Shown: in pieces, positions 9,380 to 17,087 of the stretch
How positions within the stretch are numbered: position 1 is the stretch's first letter
How the letters are laid out: every line of letters begins with the position of its first letter
Assembly (NCBI GenBank): GCA_041398665.1
Contig: JAWKUH010000005.1
Span: 1 to 64,000 of the forward strand
Length of the DNA: 64,000 nucleotides
Direction of reading: 5' to 3'
Source: Rohdeia sp041398665
Lineage (GTDB): Bacteria > Planctomycetota > UBA1135 > GCA-002686595
The notes under the pieces: generated by a model
Told to the model about the DNA's origin: nothing
Databases searched by the model: none
The model's input: the letters and a program-made list of their open reading frames with translations, nothing else
Position numbers and translations under genes: made by a program

Positions 9380-9895
9380 TCAGAAGTTCGGGAACGTCTC
9401 CGTGCGGAAGTCGTCGATCAGCTGCTGGACCTTCGCCGAGCCTGCGGTCTGCGGGAGCCAGTAGTTGAAGGTGTGGGCCTTCGCGTCCATCGTGCCGCGG
9501 AAGACGGTGACCGTCGTCATCGGGAGGTCGGCGACGAGCGCATCCTCGTCGCACAGCTGGAAGGCACCGGCCTGCGCGAGGTCCTTCGCGAGCTGCTTGA
9601 CCCGCTGCTTCGTCACGTAGGTGAAGTCCGCCGCGTTGGACATCGGGAAGATCGGCGTGCCGCCGCTCACGCGCGAGATCGACGTCGCGCCGTTGTCGTA
9701 GACCATCAGGTGGAGGTGGTACACGCCGGTCAGCGTGTAGCCCGAGATGTCGTACATGACCACGGGCTCCTGCTGCAGCGCGTTGCAGGGCTGGACGCCG
9801 GGGCCGATGATCACGGCGGCGCCGGACTGCTGCTGCGGGGCGATGGCGAGGAACGGGGCGGCGACGAGGCCGACGAGGGCGAGGGTGCGAAGCAT
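9380..9895 (-). CDS. exported protein of unknown function
   Basis: A 171-residue product with a short signal peptide (LRTLALVGLVAAPFLAIA, then QQQSGAA). The mature part has two cysteines, in VQPCNAL and FQLCDED. An alternating beta pattern (TGVYHLHLMVYDNGATSI) is followed by an amphipathic lysine-rich helix (VKQLAKDLAQAG). I recognise no family. The ATG at 9895 is chosen because the signal peptide begins there; an earlier in-frame methionine would only add an arginine/proline-rich stretch. It faces accD across a hairpin terminator. A -10 box about 65 nt upstream suggests it is expressed alone. Confidence 0.7.
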   Translation of the reverse strand: MLRTLALVGLVAAPFLAIAPQQQSGAAVIIGPGVQPCNALQQEPVVMYDISGYTLTGVYHLHLMVYDNGATSISRVSGGTPIFPMSNAADFTYVTKQRVKQLAKDLAQAGAFQLCDEDALVADLPMTTVTVFRGTMDAKAHTFNYWLPQTAGSAKVQQLIDDFRTETFPNF

Positions 9896-9960
9896 GGGTG
9901 TGTCCGTCGTTCGTTGTCCTGCTGGCGAGCGGCACGCGCGGGTGCGCGGCCAGGGGGGCG

Positions 9961-9966
9961 AAGGTA
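9961..9966 (-). promoter_or_regulatory. -10 box (TACCTT) for the exported-protein gene
   Basis: Reading leftward, TACCTT sits about 65 nt before the ATG at 9895. It is the same hexamer as at pfkA. The 58-nt leader shows no clear ribosome-binding site. Confidence 0.3.
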
Positions 9967-10045
9967 CCAGGCCGCACCGTTCGCGGGTCCAGGGGCGCGC
10001 CAACGCGGGACGAACACGGGCGTGCGGGCCGACCCCGACCGGCGA

Positions 10046-11503
10046 CTACGGAGCTTCGAGGAGCGTGCGCGCCGCGTCCACGGCCGCCTGGTCGTGGAAA
10101 CCCGCGGTGTAGCGGGCGGCGGGCCAGTAGTGGAGCTCGGGGTGCGCCGGCTCCGAGGCGATGCACCGTCGGAGCAGGGCGCGCCCCGCCTCGCGGTCCG
10201 TGGGTTCGTCCGAGGTGAACAGGACGCGCCCGACGTCGAGCCACGCGCGGCACAGCTCCGTCGCGAGGAGCGGGTGGAGCGGCCCCGACTCCCGTTCCAT
10301 CCGCGCGACCTCCTCGGCGAAGACGCGCGCCGTCGGCAGCGGGTGCAGCGACTCGCGCACGATGCCGGCGAGGTTCACGAGTTGGAGGCGCTGGTCCTCG
10401 GCGATCGTGAGCGGCCCCGGGACCTCGGTCCAACTTCCGTCGTCCGCCTCGACGACGCGGTCGTACGCCGCCGCGGCGACGAAACGGAACTCGCCCGTGA
10501 CCCGCGCACGCGCGCGACCACCGGAGGAACGCGTCCGCAGGTAGGTGACGTCGCCCGCGGCGTCGACGAGCGCGAACTCGACGTGCGTGCCGTCCTCGTC
10601 GAGGACGGCGACGTCGACCTCGCGTTCGCCGGGCGGCCCGACGACGCGCACGGGACCGAGACGGTTCGGACGACCGGCCAGCGCGTCCACGAGGAACCGC
10701 GCGACCTGCGCCTGGTACTCGCCGTCGTGCTCGAGGAGCCCGTCCGGCGCGTGGCCCGTGCGCGGCAGGACCCAGCACTGCGCGGGACCGGCGGCGCGCT
10801 CGAACGCGGCGAGGTGTTCTACGCGGGTCGGCTCGTACTCGCCCGTGACGAACAGGATCGGACCCGTGTAGCGTGCGGCGTTGTCGCGCGGTTCGAGGCC
10901 GCCGGGCAGGACGAACCATTCGACGAGGCGCGCGGTCGCGCGACCGCCGAGCGCGCGCGTGAGCGCCGCGTGCGGACTGGCCACGTCCTCCACGACGACG
11001 GCGGCGACCTCGGGGTGTCGCGCGGCGGTGCGCAGCGCGACGATCGATCCGAGCGACGCGCCGAACAGCGCCACGCGGTCGGGGTCGACGTCGTCGCGCG
11101 CCCTGACGTGGGCGAGCACGGCCTCGGTGTCCGTGAAGAGCGCGTCGACCGAGACCTCGCCGGTGCTGCGTCCGTAGCCGCGGTAGTCGAACAGCACGAC
11201 GTCGAGTCCGGCGTCGTGGAGGAACGCGAGGTAGGGGTGGTAGTAGCTGATGTTCGCCGCGTTCCCGTGGCACAGCACGACCGTGCCGTGCCGCTCGCCG
11301 ACGGCGGGGACGAACCAGCCGTGCACCTCGAGGTCGTCGCCGGTCGGGAGCCGGAACTCCTCGAACGCGAGACCGAGATCGTCGGGCTCGGCGAGCCAGT
11401 CCGAACGCGGCACGAGCATCTCGCGCGACACCCGGCGCTCGAGGGACCCGCAGCCCTCAAGGACGAGCGCGAGCGCCAGCGCGAGGATCGCGCGGAGCCG
11501 CAC
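10046..11503 (-). CDS. alpha/beta-hydrolase lipoprotein
   Basis: A 485-residue product begins with a lipoprotein signal (LRAILALALALVLEGCGSL; the cysteine of LEGC would be lipidated). The hydrolase domain follows: oxyanion region LCHGNAANISYY, then DYRGYGRSTG, the nucleophile elbow GASLGS, an acidic region ILFVTGEYEPTRVEH and a histidine in LPRTGHAPDGL. About 200 further residues after the hydrolase are rich in charged helices and have no recognised fold. The GTG start at 11503 is chosen because it gives the signal peptide and lies 8 nt after the stop of the upstream methyltransferase, so the two genes form an operon. The likely location is the periplasm or outer membrane; the substrate is unknown. 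Confidence 0.75.
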   Translation of the reverse strand: MRLRAILALALALVLEGCGSLERRVSREMLVPRSDWLAEPDDLGLAFEEFRLPTGDDLEVHGWFVPAVGERHGTVVLCHGNAANISYYHPYLAFLHDAGLDVVLFDYRGYGRSTGEVSVDALFTDTEAVLAHVRARDDVDPDRVALFGASLGSIVALRTAARHPEVAAVVVEDVASPHAALTRALGGRATARLVEWFVLPGGLEPRDNAARYTGPILFVTGEYEPTRVEHLAAFERAAGPAQCWVLPRTGHAPDGLLEHDGEYQAQVARFLVDALAGRPNRLGPVRVVGPPGEREVDVAVLDEDGTHVEFALVDAAGDVTYLRTRSSGGRARARVTGEFRFVAAAAYDRVVEADDGSWTEVPGPLTIAEDQRLQLVNLAGIVRESLHPLPTARVFAEEVARMERESGPLHPLLATELCRAWLDVGRVLFTSDEPTDREAGRALLRRCIASEPAHPELHYWPAARYTAGFHDQAAVDAARTLLEAP

Positions 11504-11511
11504 GCGCGGCG

Positions 11512-12702
11512 CTACTGCCGCCGCTCGAACCGGAGCACCCACGAGTCGAAGCAGGCGTTGAACAGCCCGCCGCTGAGGCCGTCGATCGCGCTGCCGAGCG
11601 CGTTGAACCAGACGAGCGGGTGCGAGAGCGCTCCGCCGAGTTTGGTCTCGTTGAGGTGCATGAGCTGCGGGACCGGGCGACTCAGCTGGTAGTCGGAGCG
11701 CGCGCGGAAGGCGAAGCCGCGCCGCTCGATGCGCGCGCGCATCGCCTCGGCGGTCTGCGCGTTGAGTTCGCGCACCGGCACGAGCGGTCGGGTCCGCCGC
11801 CGCGCGCGCATGCCCTGCGAGCGCGGGTTGAGGTCCGCCACGATCAACGTCCCGCCGGGTGCGACGAGGTTCGTGAGTCCGTCCGTCCAGCGCTCGACGT
11901 CGGGCGAGAAGCTGACGACACCCGCGCTGATGACGACGTCGAACGGTTCGCTGCTCGGGAAGGGCGGGTCCTCGCCGAAGCCGACGCGCGCGTCGACGCT
12001 CGCGACGCCGCTCGCGCGCGCGTTCTGCTCGGCGCGCTTCACCATCTCCGGACTCGGGTCGAAGGCGGAGAGCGCGGCGCCCGTGCGCTTCGCGGCCTCG
12101 ACGCCGACCCAGCCCGCGCCGCAACCGAAGTCGAGCACGCGCTCCGCGCGCGCCGGCAGTCCGAACGTGGCGACGTAGCGGCGCATCCAGCGGAAGTGCG
12201 GCCAGCTCGGGTTGCTCGGCGAGTCGTCCCAACCCGGCGCGTTCGCGTCGAACTTCTCGCGCGTCGCCTCGGGGGACAGCACGTGGCTCGTGCGCCTCAA
12301 CGCGACGACGGTGCGGGCACCCTCGGCCGCGGCGGGACAGGCGGCGAGGGAGGATCCGCCGCCGTGGCTGCGCCGCAGCGTGACATCGGCGCGCGCGCGG
12401 TAGAAGGCGACGGCGTGGAGCTCGGGCCAGAGCGCCTCGCGCAGGTCGGCGAGGCGGACCCCGTCGGGCTCGCCGTCGAACACCGCGAGGACGACGCCGC
12501 GTTCGCCGACGGCGGGGAGCGCGTCGCGCACCGCGGCCCCGCGGGCCGGGACGACCACCGAGGCCGCGTCGGAGGGCAGCGCACCGGCGGCGGTGGGAGC
12601 GAAGTCCGCCGGGCTCGCTCCGAGGTCGTCGAGGATCGGGGCGAGGGACTCCGCCGAGGGCGTCGCGGGCATCGTTCGGTCGTGGGTCGCTGCGCTCGTC
12701 AC
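11512..12702 (-). CDS. class I SAM-dependent methyltransferase with N-terminal extension
   Basis: A 396-residue product. SAM motif I is VLDFGCGAGWVGVEAA, followed by the acidic strand end LSAFDPSPEMV, FDVVISAGVVSF and APGGTLIVADLNP. The conserved EKFDANAPGWDDSPSNP just before the fold is typical of small-molecule methyltransferases. The first 140 residues lack a recognised domain. The C-terminal part (PLVPVRELNAQTAEAMRARI) resembles the substrate cap of ubiquinone/UbiE-like enzymes, but the substrate cannot be assigned. The lipoprotein hydrolase is co-transcribed 8 nt downstream. An alternative methionine lies ten residues in. Confidence 0.75.
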   Translation of the reverse strand: MTSAATHDRTMPATPSAESLAPILDDLGASPADFAPTAAGALPSDAASVVVPARGAAVRDALPAVGERGVVLAVFDGEPDGVRLADLREALWPELHAVAFYRARADVTLRRSHGGGSSLAACPAAAEGARTVVALRRTSHVLSPEATREKFDANAPGWDDSPSNPSWPHFRWMRRYVATFGLPARAERVLDFGCGAGWVGVEAAKRTGAALSAFDPSPEMVKRAEQNARASGVASVDARVGFGEDPPFPSSEPFDVVISAGVVSFSPDVERWTDGLTNLVAPGGTLIVADLNPRSQGMRARRRTRPLVPVRELNAQTAEAMRARIERRGFAFRARSDYQLSRPVPQLMHLNETKLGGALSHPLVWFNALGSAIDGLSGGLFNACFDSWVLRFERRQ

Positions 12703-12773
12703 GGTGGGGGCGCCGGGGTCGCCTCGACACCGGACGGGGGAGAGCGGGGGACCGCCGGGGCGCCCGCACCGTT

Positions 12774-12835
12774 AGCTTAGCCCAGCCGATCCACGACCCC
12801 GCCCACGCTTCGGTCGGACCGACGCGGATCGTGGA
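12774..12835. promoter_or_regulatory. divergent control region of methyltransferase and panB
   Basis: On the minus strand TAAGCT (12779-12774) is a possible -10 for the methyltransferase gene. Next to it is a nested hairpin. The outer arms TCCACGACCCCGC (12790-12802) and GCGGATCGTGGA (12824-12835) enclose a perfect TCGGTC-G-GACCGA (12810-12822). panB starts 49 nt further on. This could be an operator for either gene or a leader structure of panB. Confidence 0.3.
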
Positions 12836-12883
12836 CGAGGTCGCGGATCGGACGGGCTCGGTCCAAGTCCCTCCTGATCCTCC

Positions 12884-13738
12884 ATGAGCAGCAGCACTCC
12901 CGACCGCACGAACGGCCGCAAGGTCACGACGAAGCGCCTCCTCACCATGAAGCAGGAGGGCGTGCGGATCACCGCGCTCACCGCCTACGACTACCTCATG
13001 GCCCAGCGCATCGACGCGGCCGGGGTGGACGTCGTGCTGGTCGGCGACTCCGTCGGCACCGTCGTGCAGGGCCGCGCATCGACCGTCACGGTGTCGATGG
13101 AGCACATGGTCTACCACGCGAGCATCGTGTCGCGCGCCGTGCGCCGAGCGCTCGTCGTCGGCGACCTGCCGTTCATGAGCTACCAGGTGAACTCGGACGA
13201 CGCGCTGCGCAACGCGGGGCGCATGGTGCAGGAGGGCGGCGTGGAAGCGGTGAAGCTCGAGGGCGGCGAGACCGTGGCGCCGACCGTCCGTCGCATCGTC
13301 GACGCGGGCATCCCCGTGATGGGGCACGTCGGGCTCACGCCGCAGTCCATCCACAAGTTCGGCACGTACCAGGTGCGGGCGACCGAGCCGGAGGAGGCGG
13401 AGGAGGTGCGCCGCGGGGCGAAGGCGCTCGAGCAGGCCGGGGCGTTCGCGGTGGTGCTGGAGAAGGTGCCGGCCGAACTCGCGGGCGAAGTCTCCGCGTC
13501 GCTCGAGATCCCCGTCATCGGCATCGGTGCGGGGCCGAGGTGCGACGGGCAGATCCTCGTGAGCCACGACATGCTCGGGATCTACACGCGCTTCCGTCCG
13601 CGGTTCGTGCGCCGCTACGCGGAGCTCGGCGACGCCATGGGCAAGGCGTTCGAGGCGTACGCGAGCGACGTGCGTTCCGGTGAGTTCCCGAACGACGACG
13701 AGAGCTATTCCGGTGACGAGCCGGAGGGGAAGCGCTGA
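12884..13738 (+). CDS. panB: 3-methyl-2-oxobutanoate hydroxymethyltransferase
   Basis: A 284-residue TIM-barrel protein. ITALTAYDYLMAQ, VLVGDSVGTVVQG, HMGV-like regions and GHVGLTPQSIHKFG are diagnostic, and IPVIGIGAGPRCDGQILVSHD forms the end of the active site. It adds a hydroxymethyl group from methylene-tetrahydrofolate to 2-oxoisovalerate, giving ketopantoate, the first committed step to pantothenate and coenzyme A. It stands alone in the window without panC or panD. Two repeat elements follow its stop. Confidence 0.96.
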   Translation: MSSSTPDRTNGRKVTTKRLLTMKQEGVRITALTAYDYLMAQRIDAAGVDVVLVGDSVGTVVQGRASTVTVSMEHMVYHASIVSRAVRRALVVGDLPFMSYQVNSDDALRNAGRMVQEGGVEAVKLEGGETVAPTVRRIVDAGIPVMGHVGLTPQSIHKFGTYQVRATEPEEAEEVRRGAKALEQAGAFAVVLEKVPAELAGEVSASLEIPVIGIGAGPRCDGQILVSHDMLGIYTRFRPRFVRRYAELGDAMGKAFEAYASDVRSGEFPNDDESYSGDEPEGKR

Positions 13739-13769
13739 AGGGGGACGAGCGCGACGAGCGCGAGGTGGC

Positions 13770-13972
13770 GCGCGGCCTGCCGGCCGCGCGATCCACACGA
13801 ATCGAACACGCACACGAAGAACACGTTAGCGCCTTCGGCGGCGGACCACACGAAGGACACGTAGCGGGCCGGGCATCCGCGGCATTGCGTCCGCGCCGCG
13901 CAGCGGTGCCTTCGTGTGGTCTCCCCGTCCTCCCCGGCTCCCTGTGATGCTGTTCCGGCGCCGAAGGCGCCG
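13770..13972. repeat. composite palindromic intergenic element R3a
   Basis: The element runs from hairpin GCGCGGCC-TGCC-GGCCGCGC (13770-13789) to hairpin CGGCGCC-GAA-GGCGCCG (13956-13972). Its left arm has CACACGAATCGAACACG and AACACG words. Its right arm reads CTTCGTGTGGTCTCCCC followed by GGCTCCCTGTGA, which resembles the right arms of R7 and R8. It is a hybrid of two arm types. With R3b it fills the 503-bp gap between the convergent genes panB and the SDR; no gene lies there. Confidence 0.75.
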
Positions 13973-14004
13973 AGCGCAGCGCCTCGTGCACCTCTCGAGG
14001 CGCA

Positions 14005-14237
14005 GCGCGGCCTGCCGGCCGCGCGTCCACACGAATCGAAACACGAAGAACGCGAAGAACCGGAAGGCGCCGCCTTCGGCGGCGGACCACACGGAAGGAA
14101 CGCAGCGACCCGCGGGGCACGTCGTGCCCCGCGGGTCCCTGCGTCTTGCGCCGCCGGAGGCGGCGCCTTCGTGCTCTTCGTGTCCTTCTGCCGTTCCCTT
14201 CGTGTTTCCTGTGTGGCCTTCGGCGCCGAAGGCGCCG
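14005..14237. repeat. composite palindromic intergenic element R3b
   Basis: The same capping hairpins as R3a occur at 14005-14024 and 14221-14237. The left arm (CACGAATCGAAACACGAAG...) is followed by GGCGCCGCCTTCGGCGGCG. The centre is a perfect 15-bp stem around a single T (14107-14137, GACCCGCGGGGCACG and its complement). The right arm (CCTTCGTGCTCTTCGTGTCC...) is of another type. Element R4 carries these two arm types in the opposite order and orientation. Confidence 0.8.
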
Positions 14238-14241
14238 CGCA

Positions 14242-15006
14242 TCAGCCCTTCCTCTCGACCCTCGTCGTACTCACCTGCGCGGTCGGCCAGAGCACGACCT
14301 CACCGACGTTCACGTGCGGCGGGCGCGTCACGACGTAGAGGATCGCGTCGGCGACGTCGGCGGGGGTGAGGGGCGCGAAGCCTTGGTAGACCGCTCTCGC
14401 GCGCGTGGTGTCGCCCTTGAAGCGCACCTCGCTGAACTCCGTCTCGACCATCCCGGGATCGACCGTCGAGAAGCGCACGCCCTTGCCGCCCGCGTCGAGT
14501 CGCAGCCCTTCGTAGAGCGCCCGGACGGCGTGCTTCGTCGCGCAGTAGACGCCGCCGCCGGGGTAGACCTGCCGACCCGCGACGCTCCCGATGACGACGT
14601 GGTCGCCGCTGCCGCGTTCCGTCATCGCCGGCACCGTCGCGCGCGCCACGTTGAGGACGCCCTTCACGTTCGTGTCGAACATGACGTCGACGTCGCTCGA
14701 CCCCGTCAGCGGAAGAGGATCGAGCCCCGACGCCATGCCCGCGTTGTTCACGACGACGTCGAACGCGCGGCCCGCGAGCGCCTGCGCCACGGCCTTCGCG
14801 TCGCGCACGTCGGCGACCGCGAAGGGGCAGCCGCCGAGCTCCTCCGAGAGCTCCGCGAGCCGCTCCTCGCGGCGCGCGAGCAGGAACGGCGTCGCACCTG
14901 CCGCGTGGAGCGCGCGCGCGGTGGCGGCGCCGATGCCGGCGGAAGCTCCGGTGACGAGGGCGAGTCGCCCGGCGAGAGGGCGCTGCGGGTCGGTGGTCGT
15001 GCTCAT
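14242..15006 (-). CDS. SDR-family oxidoreductase, YdfG-like
   Basis: A 254-residue classical short-chain dehydrogenase. The cofactor motif is VTGASAGIGAATARAL (TGxxxGIG) and FDVVVNNAGMAS is the NNAG motif. The catalytic residues are Ser in VIGSVAGRQ and Tyr/Lys in YCATKHAV. PGMVETEFSEVRFKGD, FAPLTPADVADAILYVVTRP and VNVGEVVLWPT match the YdfG group (NADP-dependent 3-hydroxy acid / serine dehydrogenase), so a similar activity is likely. The ATG at 15006 lies 7 nt after a -10 box on this strand. Its stop lies 5 bp from repeat element R3b. Confidence 0.88.
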   Translation of the reverse strand: MSTTTDPQRPLAGRLALVTGASAGIGAATARALHAAGATPFLLARREERLAELSEELGGCPFAVADVRDAKAVAQALAGRAFDVVVNNAGMASGLDPLPLTGSSDVDVMFDTNVKGVLNVARATVPAMTERGSGDHVVIGSVAGRQVYPGGGVYCATKHAVRALYEGLRLDAGGKGVRFSTVDPGMVETEFSEVRFKGDTTRARAVYQGFAPLTPADVADAILYVVTRPPHVNVGEVVLWPTAQVSTTRVERKG

Positions 15007-15013
15007 GGCGCGG

Positions 15014-15019
15014 AATCTA
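15014..15019 (-). promoter_or_regulatory. -10 box (TAGATT) of the SDR gene, leaderless
   Basis: On the minus strand TAGATT precedes the ATG at 15006 by 7 nt, with no ribosome-binding site between. The gene is divergent from the OsmC gene. Confidence 0.55.
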
Positions 15020-15107
15020 GCAGGGCGGACGTGCGCGAGCGTCCCGCTCCGCGCCTCCGCACCGAGATCGACGCACGGGAGCGCTTCTCGCCGCTCCTGC
15101 GTCCCGC

Positions 15108-15113
15108 GATACT
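15108..15113 (+). promoter_or_regulatory. -10 box (GATACT) of the OsmC gene, leaderless
   Basis: GATACT ends 6 nt before the ATG at 15120. It departs from TANNNT at its first base, but its spacing matches the other leaderless starts here. Confidence 0.4.
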
Positions 15114-15119
15114 GCCGCC

Positions 15120-15536
15120 ATGGCGAACTTCACGATCGAGTACGAGGGCGACCTGCGCTGCCGCATGCGCCACACGTCGTCCGGCACCGAGGTCCTGACG
15201 GACGCGCCCGTCGACAACCGCGGCAAGGGACAGTCGTTCTCGCCCACCGACCTCGTCGCGTCGGCCACCGGCGCCTGCATGCTGACGATCATGGGCATCA
15301 AGGCCGCCGACCACGGCTGGGACCTCTCGGGTACGACGATGGAGGTGACGAAGCACATGGTCGCCGACCCGCAGCGTCGCATCGGCGCGATCGACGTGCG
15401 CTTCGCGCTGCCGGAGCTCGACGAGCGGGCGCGCGTCACGCTCGAGCGCTCCGCCCACACCTGTCCGGTCAAGACCAGCCTCCGCGAGGACGTCGAGGTG
15501 CGCGTGCACTTCGGCTGGGGCGAGGTCGCGCGGTGA
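15120..15536 (+). CDS. OsmC family peroxiredoxin-like protein
   Basis: A 138-residue product of normal OsmC/YhfA length. The two catalytic cysteines are at 53 (ATGACMLT) and 115 (AHTCPVKTSL). The N-terminal KGQSFSPTDL is the usual segment before the first cysteine. OsmC proteins reduce organic hydroperoxides in the cytosol; this subtype (SPTDLVASATGACM) is close to the YhfA/OsmC-like branch, whose substrate is less certain. Its stop overlaps the GTG of the next gene (GTGA), so the two are translationally coupled. Confidence 0.92.
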   Translation: MANFTIEYEGDLRCRMRHTSSGTEVLTDAPVDNRGKGQSFSPTDLVASATGACMLTIMGIKAADHGWDLSGTTMEVTKHMVADPQRRIGAIDVRFALPELDERARVTLERSAHTCPVKTSLREDVEVRVHFGWGEVAR

Positions 15537-16357
15537 GTCCGCGCGCGAACGCCGCGATCGCGGCGGCGCTCGCGCTGGCGGCGGCCTGGCTCTCGCTCTG
15601 GGTCGGCACGCCGAGCGGGTGGGGACCGTTCGAGGCGGTCGGGCGGCTGTTCGGCGGCGACTCGTCGCGCGCGCGTGCACGCGCGTTCGAGATCGCGCTG
15701 CTCGCGCTCGGCGCGGCGACGCAGGCGGCGGTCGTGTCGCTCGCGCGCGCCGGTGCGGCGGCGTCGGAAGCGGGCGGCGCCTTCGCCGCGTCGGCCTCGG
15801 GACTCGCGCGGCTCGCCGGGCTCGCGAACCCGCTCGTCGGAGCGCTGGGTGTCGGCGGTGCGCTGCTCGGCCACCTCGGCGCCCGTGCGCGCGGCGACGC
15901 GCGACGGGTCGCATGGGTGCTGCTCGCGCCGTCGGCCTGGCTGCTCTGGTCGCTCGCGACGGTCGACGGCGAGACGCGCACGTTCGTCCCGTGGTCGCAC
16001 GGCGTGTTCGGCGACGTGTGGGACGCGCGCGCGCCGGAGCTCATGTTCGCCGCGGCCGGAGCGGTCGTCGCGCTCGCCGCCTCGTTCCTCGCCGACGCGC
16101 GCACGCGCGCGGTGCTCGGGACCTGTGCGCAGGGAGCTGCGGTCGCGGCGACGGGTTGGTTCTGCGGCATCGGCTGGCTCGCGGCTCGGCTCCTGCCCGG
16201 CGCCGGTCCCGTTCGAACCGCACTGACCGCCGCGCTGGTGGTCGTCCTCGGTGAAGCCGGACTCGCCGCGCTCACCGAGCCGGGACGACTGCCGGTGGCG
16301 GCCGTGACGGGGACGCTCGCGCTGATCGTCGCCGTCGCGCCCTTCGAGCGCTCTTGA
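15533..16357 (+). CDS. polytopic membrane protein of unknown function
   Basis: The product is 274 residues from the GTG at 15533, which overlaps the OsmC stop by four bases. It is alanine/leucine-rich with about seven hydrophobic segments, e.g. AAIAAALALAAAWLSLWVG near the start, VAWVLLAPSAWLLWSL in the middle and AAVTGTLALIVAVAPF at the end. A periplasmic-looking loop holds FVPWSHGVFGDVWDARAPE. I recognise no family. Coupling to an OsmC protein might suggest envelope or oxidative stress, but that is inference. Confidence 0.65.
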   Translation: MSPRANAAIAAALALAAAWLSLWVGTPSGWGPFEAVGRLFGGDSSRARARAFEIALLALGAATQAAVVSLARAGAAASEAGGAFAASASGLARLAGLANPLVGALGVGGALLGHLGARARGDARRVAWVLLAPSAWLLWSLATVDGETRTFVPWSHGVFGDVWDARAPELMFAAAGAVVALAASFLADARTRAVLGTCAQGAAVAATGWFCGIGWLAARLLPGAGPVRTALTAALVVVLGEAGLAALTEPGRLPVAAVTGTLALIVAVAPFERS

Positions 16358-16385
16358 CAATTGCGCGGCGCGCGCCGCCGGTTGC

Positions 16386-16391
16386 TAGTCT
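16386..16391 (+). promoter_or_regulatory. candidate -10 box (TAGTCT) for the O-methyltransferase operon
   Basis: TAGTCT follows the same TAGNCT pattern as the boxes at 688 and 8107. It lies 39 nt before the ATG at 16431. A TTGACA at 16354 is 26 bp upstream of it, too far to be a standard -35. Confidence 0.35.
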
Positions 16392-16430
16392 CGTCGGTTC
16401 GCAGCGGCGGTGCGTCGCGCGCGGTGACCC

Positions 16431-17087
16431 ATGAGCGACGGAGCGACAGGCACGGACCGGGACCTGGTCGAGTACGTGCGTGCGCGGACCCGGCTCGACG
16501 ACGCCTTCCTGTCGGAGCTGAAGCGCGAGGCGCGCGCGGCCGAGATCCCCGCGATCTGGGTCGCCGAGGAGCAGGCGGTTCTGATCGCCGTCCTCCTGCG
16601 CAGCATGGGCGCGCGCCGCGTGGTCGAGGTCGGCACGCTCGCGGGATCGACCGCGATCGCGATGGCCCGAGCGCTCGAAGCGGGGGGACGCGTCGACACG
16701 ATCGAGATCTCCCCGGTGCACGCGGCCTTCGCGAGGACGTGGGTCGCGCGCAGCGACGTCGCGGACCGCGTCGTCGTGCACGAGGGGGCCGCCTCCGACG
16801 TCCTTCCGGGCCTCGAGGACGGTGCGTACGACGCGATGCTCGTCGACGCCGACAAGTCGGGCTACGCCGACTACCTGGCGCACGCGCGCCGACTGCTCCG
16901 GCCGCACGGTCTCCTGCTCGTCGACAACGCCTTCGCGTTCGGCCACGTCCTCGAGGCGAACACGGCGGATCGCGACGTCGCCGCGGTGCGGTCGTTCAAC
17001 GACCTCGCGGCGCGGCAGGACTGGCTCCGCGCCGTCATCGTCCCGATCGGCGACGGCATGTGGGTCGGCACGAAGGAGGCGACGTGA
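16431..17087 (+). CDS. O-methyltransferase (class I, CCoAOMT-like)
   Basis: A 218-residue product. The fold is marked by VVEVGTLAGSTAIAMARAL (SAM motif I), DTIEISPVHAAFA, the metal/SAM motif AMLVDADKSGYADYL and LLLVDNAFAFG. These are the landmarks of the caffeoyl-CoA O-methyltransferase / TrmR-like family, which methylates catechol-type oxygen or, in TrmR, tRNA wobble hydroxyuridine. The metal-binding DADK and DNAF sites look intact. Its end overlaps the GTG of the next gene by four bases, so it heads an operon with a PfkB-like protein and ppk1. Confidence 0.85.
   Translation: MSDGATGTDRDLVEYVRARTRLDDAFLSELKREARAAEIPAIWVAEEQAVLIAVLLRSMGARRVVEVGTLAGSTAIAMARALEAGGRVDTIEISPVHAAFARTWVARSDVADRVVVHEGAASDVLPGLEDGAYDAMLVDADKSGYADYLAHARRLLRPHGLLLVDNAFAFGHVLEANTADRDVAAVRSFNDLAARQDWLRAVIVPIGDGMWVGTKEAT

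Noticed and set aside
10046..13813. Very long open frames on the strand opposite to panB, dxs, leuS, ileS and others
   Set aside because: In DNA this rich in GC, stop codons are rare in shadow frames. The translations are low-complexity Arg/Ala/Gly/Pro or His/Val/Asp strings and overlap clear genes.
13785..14235. Short frames in the repeat elements with Asn-Thr-Lys or His-Glu-Glu runs
   Set aside because: They are translations of CACGAAG and similar words, differ in every copy and have no start signals.
16354..16391. Sigma-70 promoter with TTGACA at 16354 and TAGTCT at 16386
   Set aside because: The spacing is 26 bp, too long for a standard promoter. The TTGACA overlaps the end of the membrane protein gene and is probably chance.
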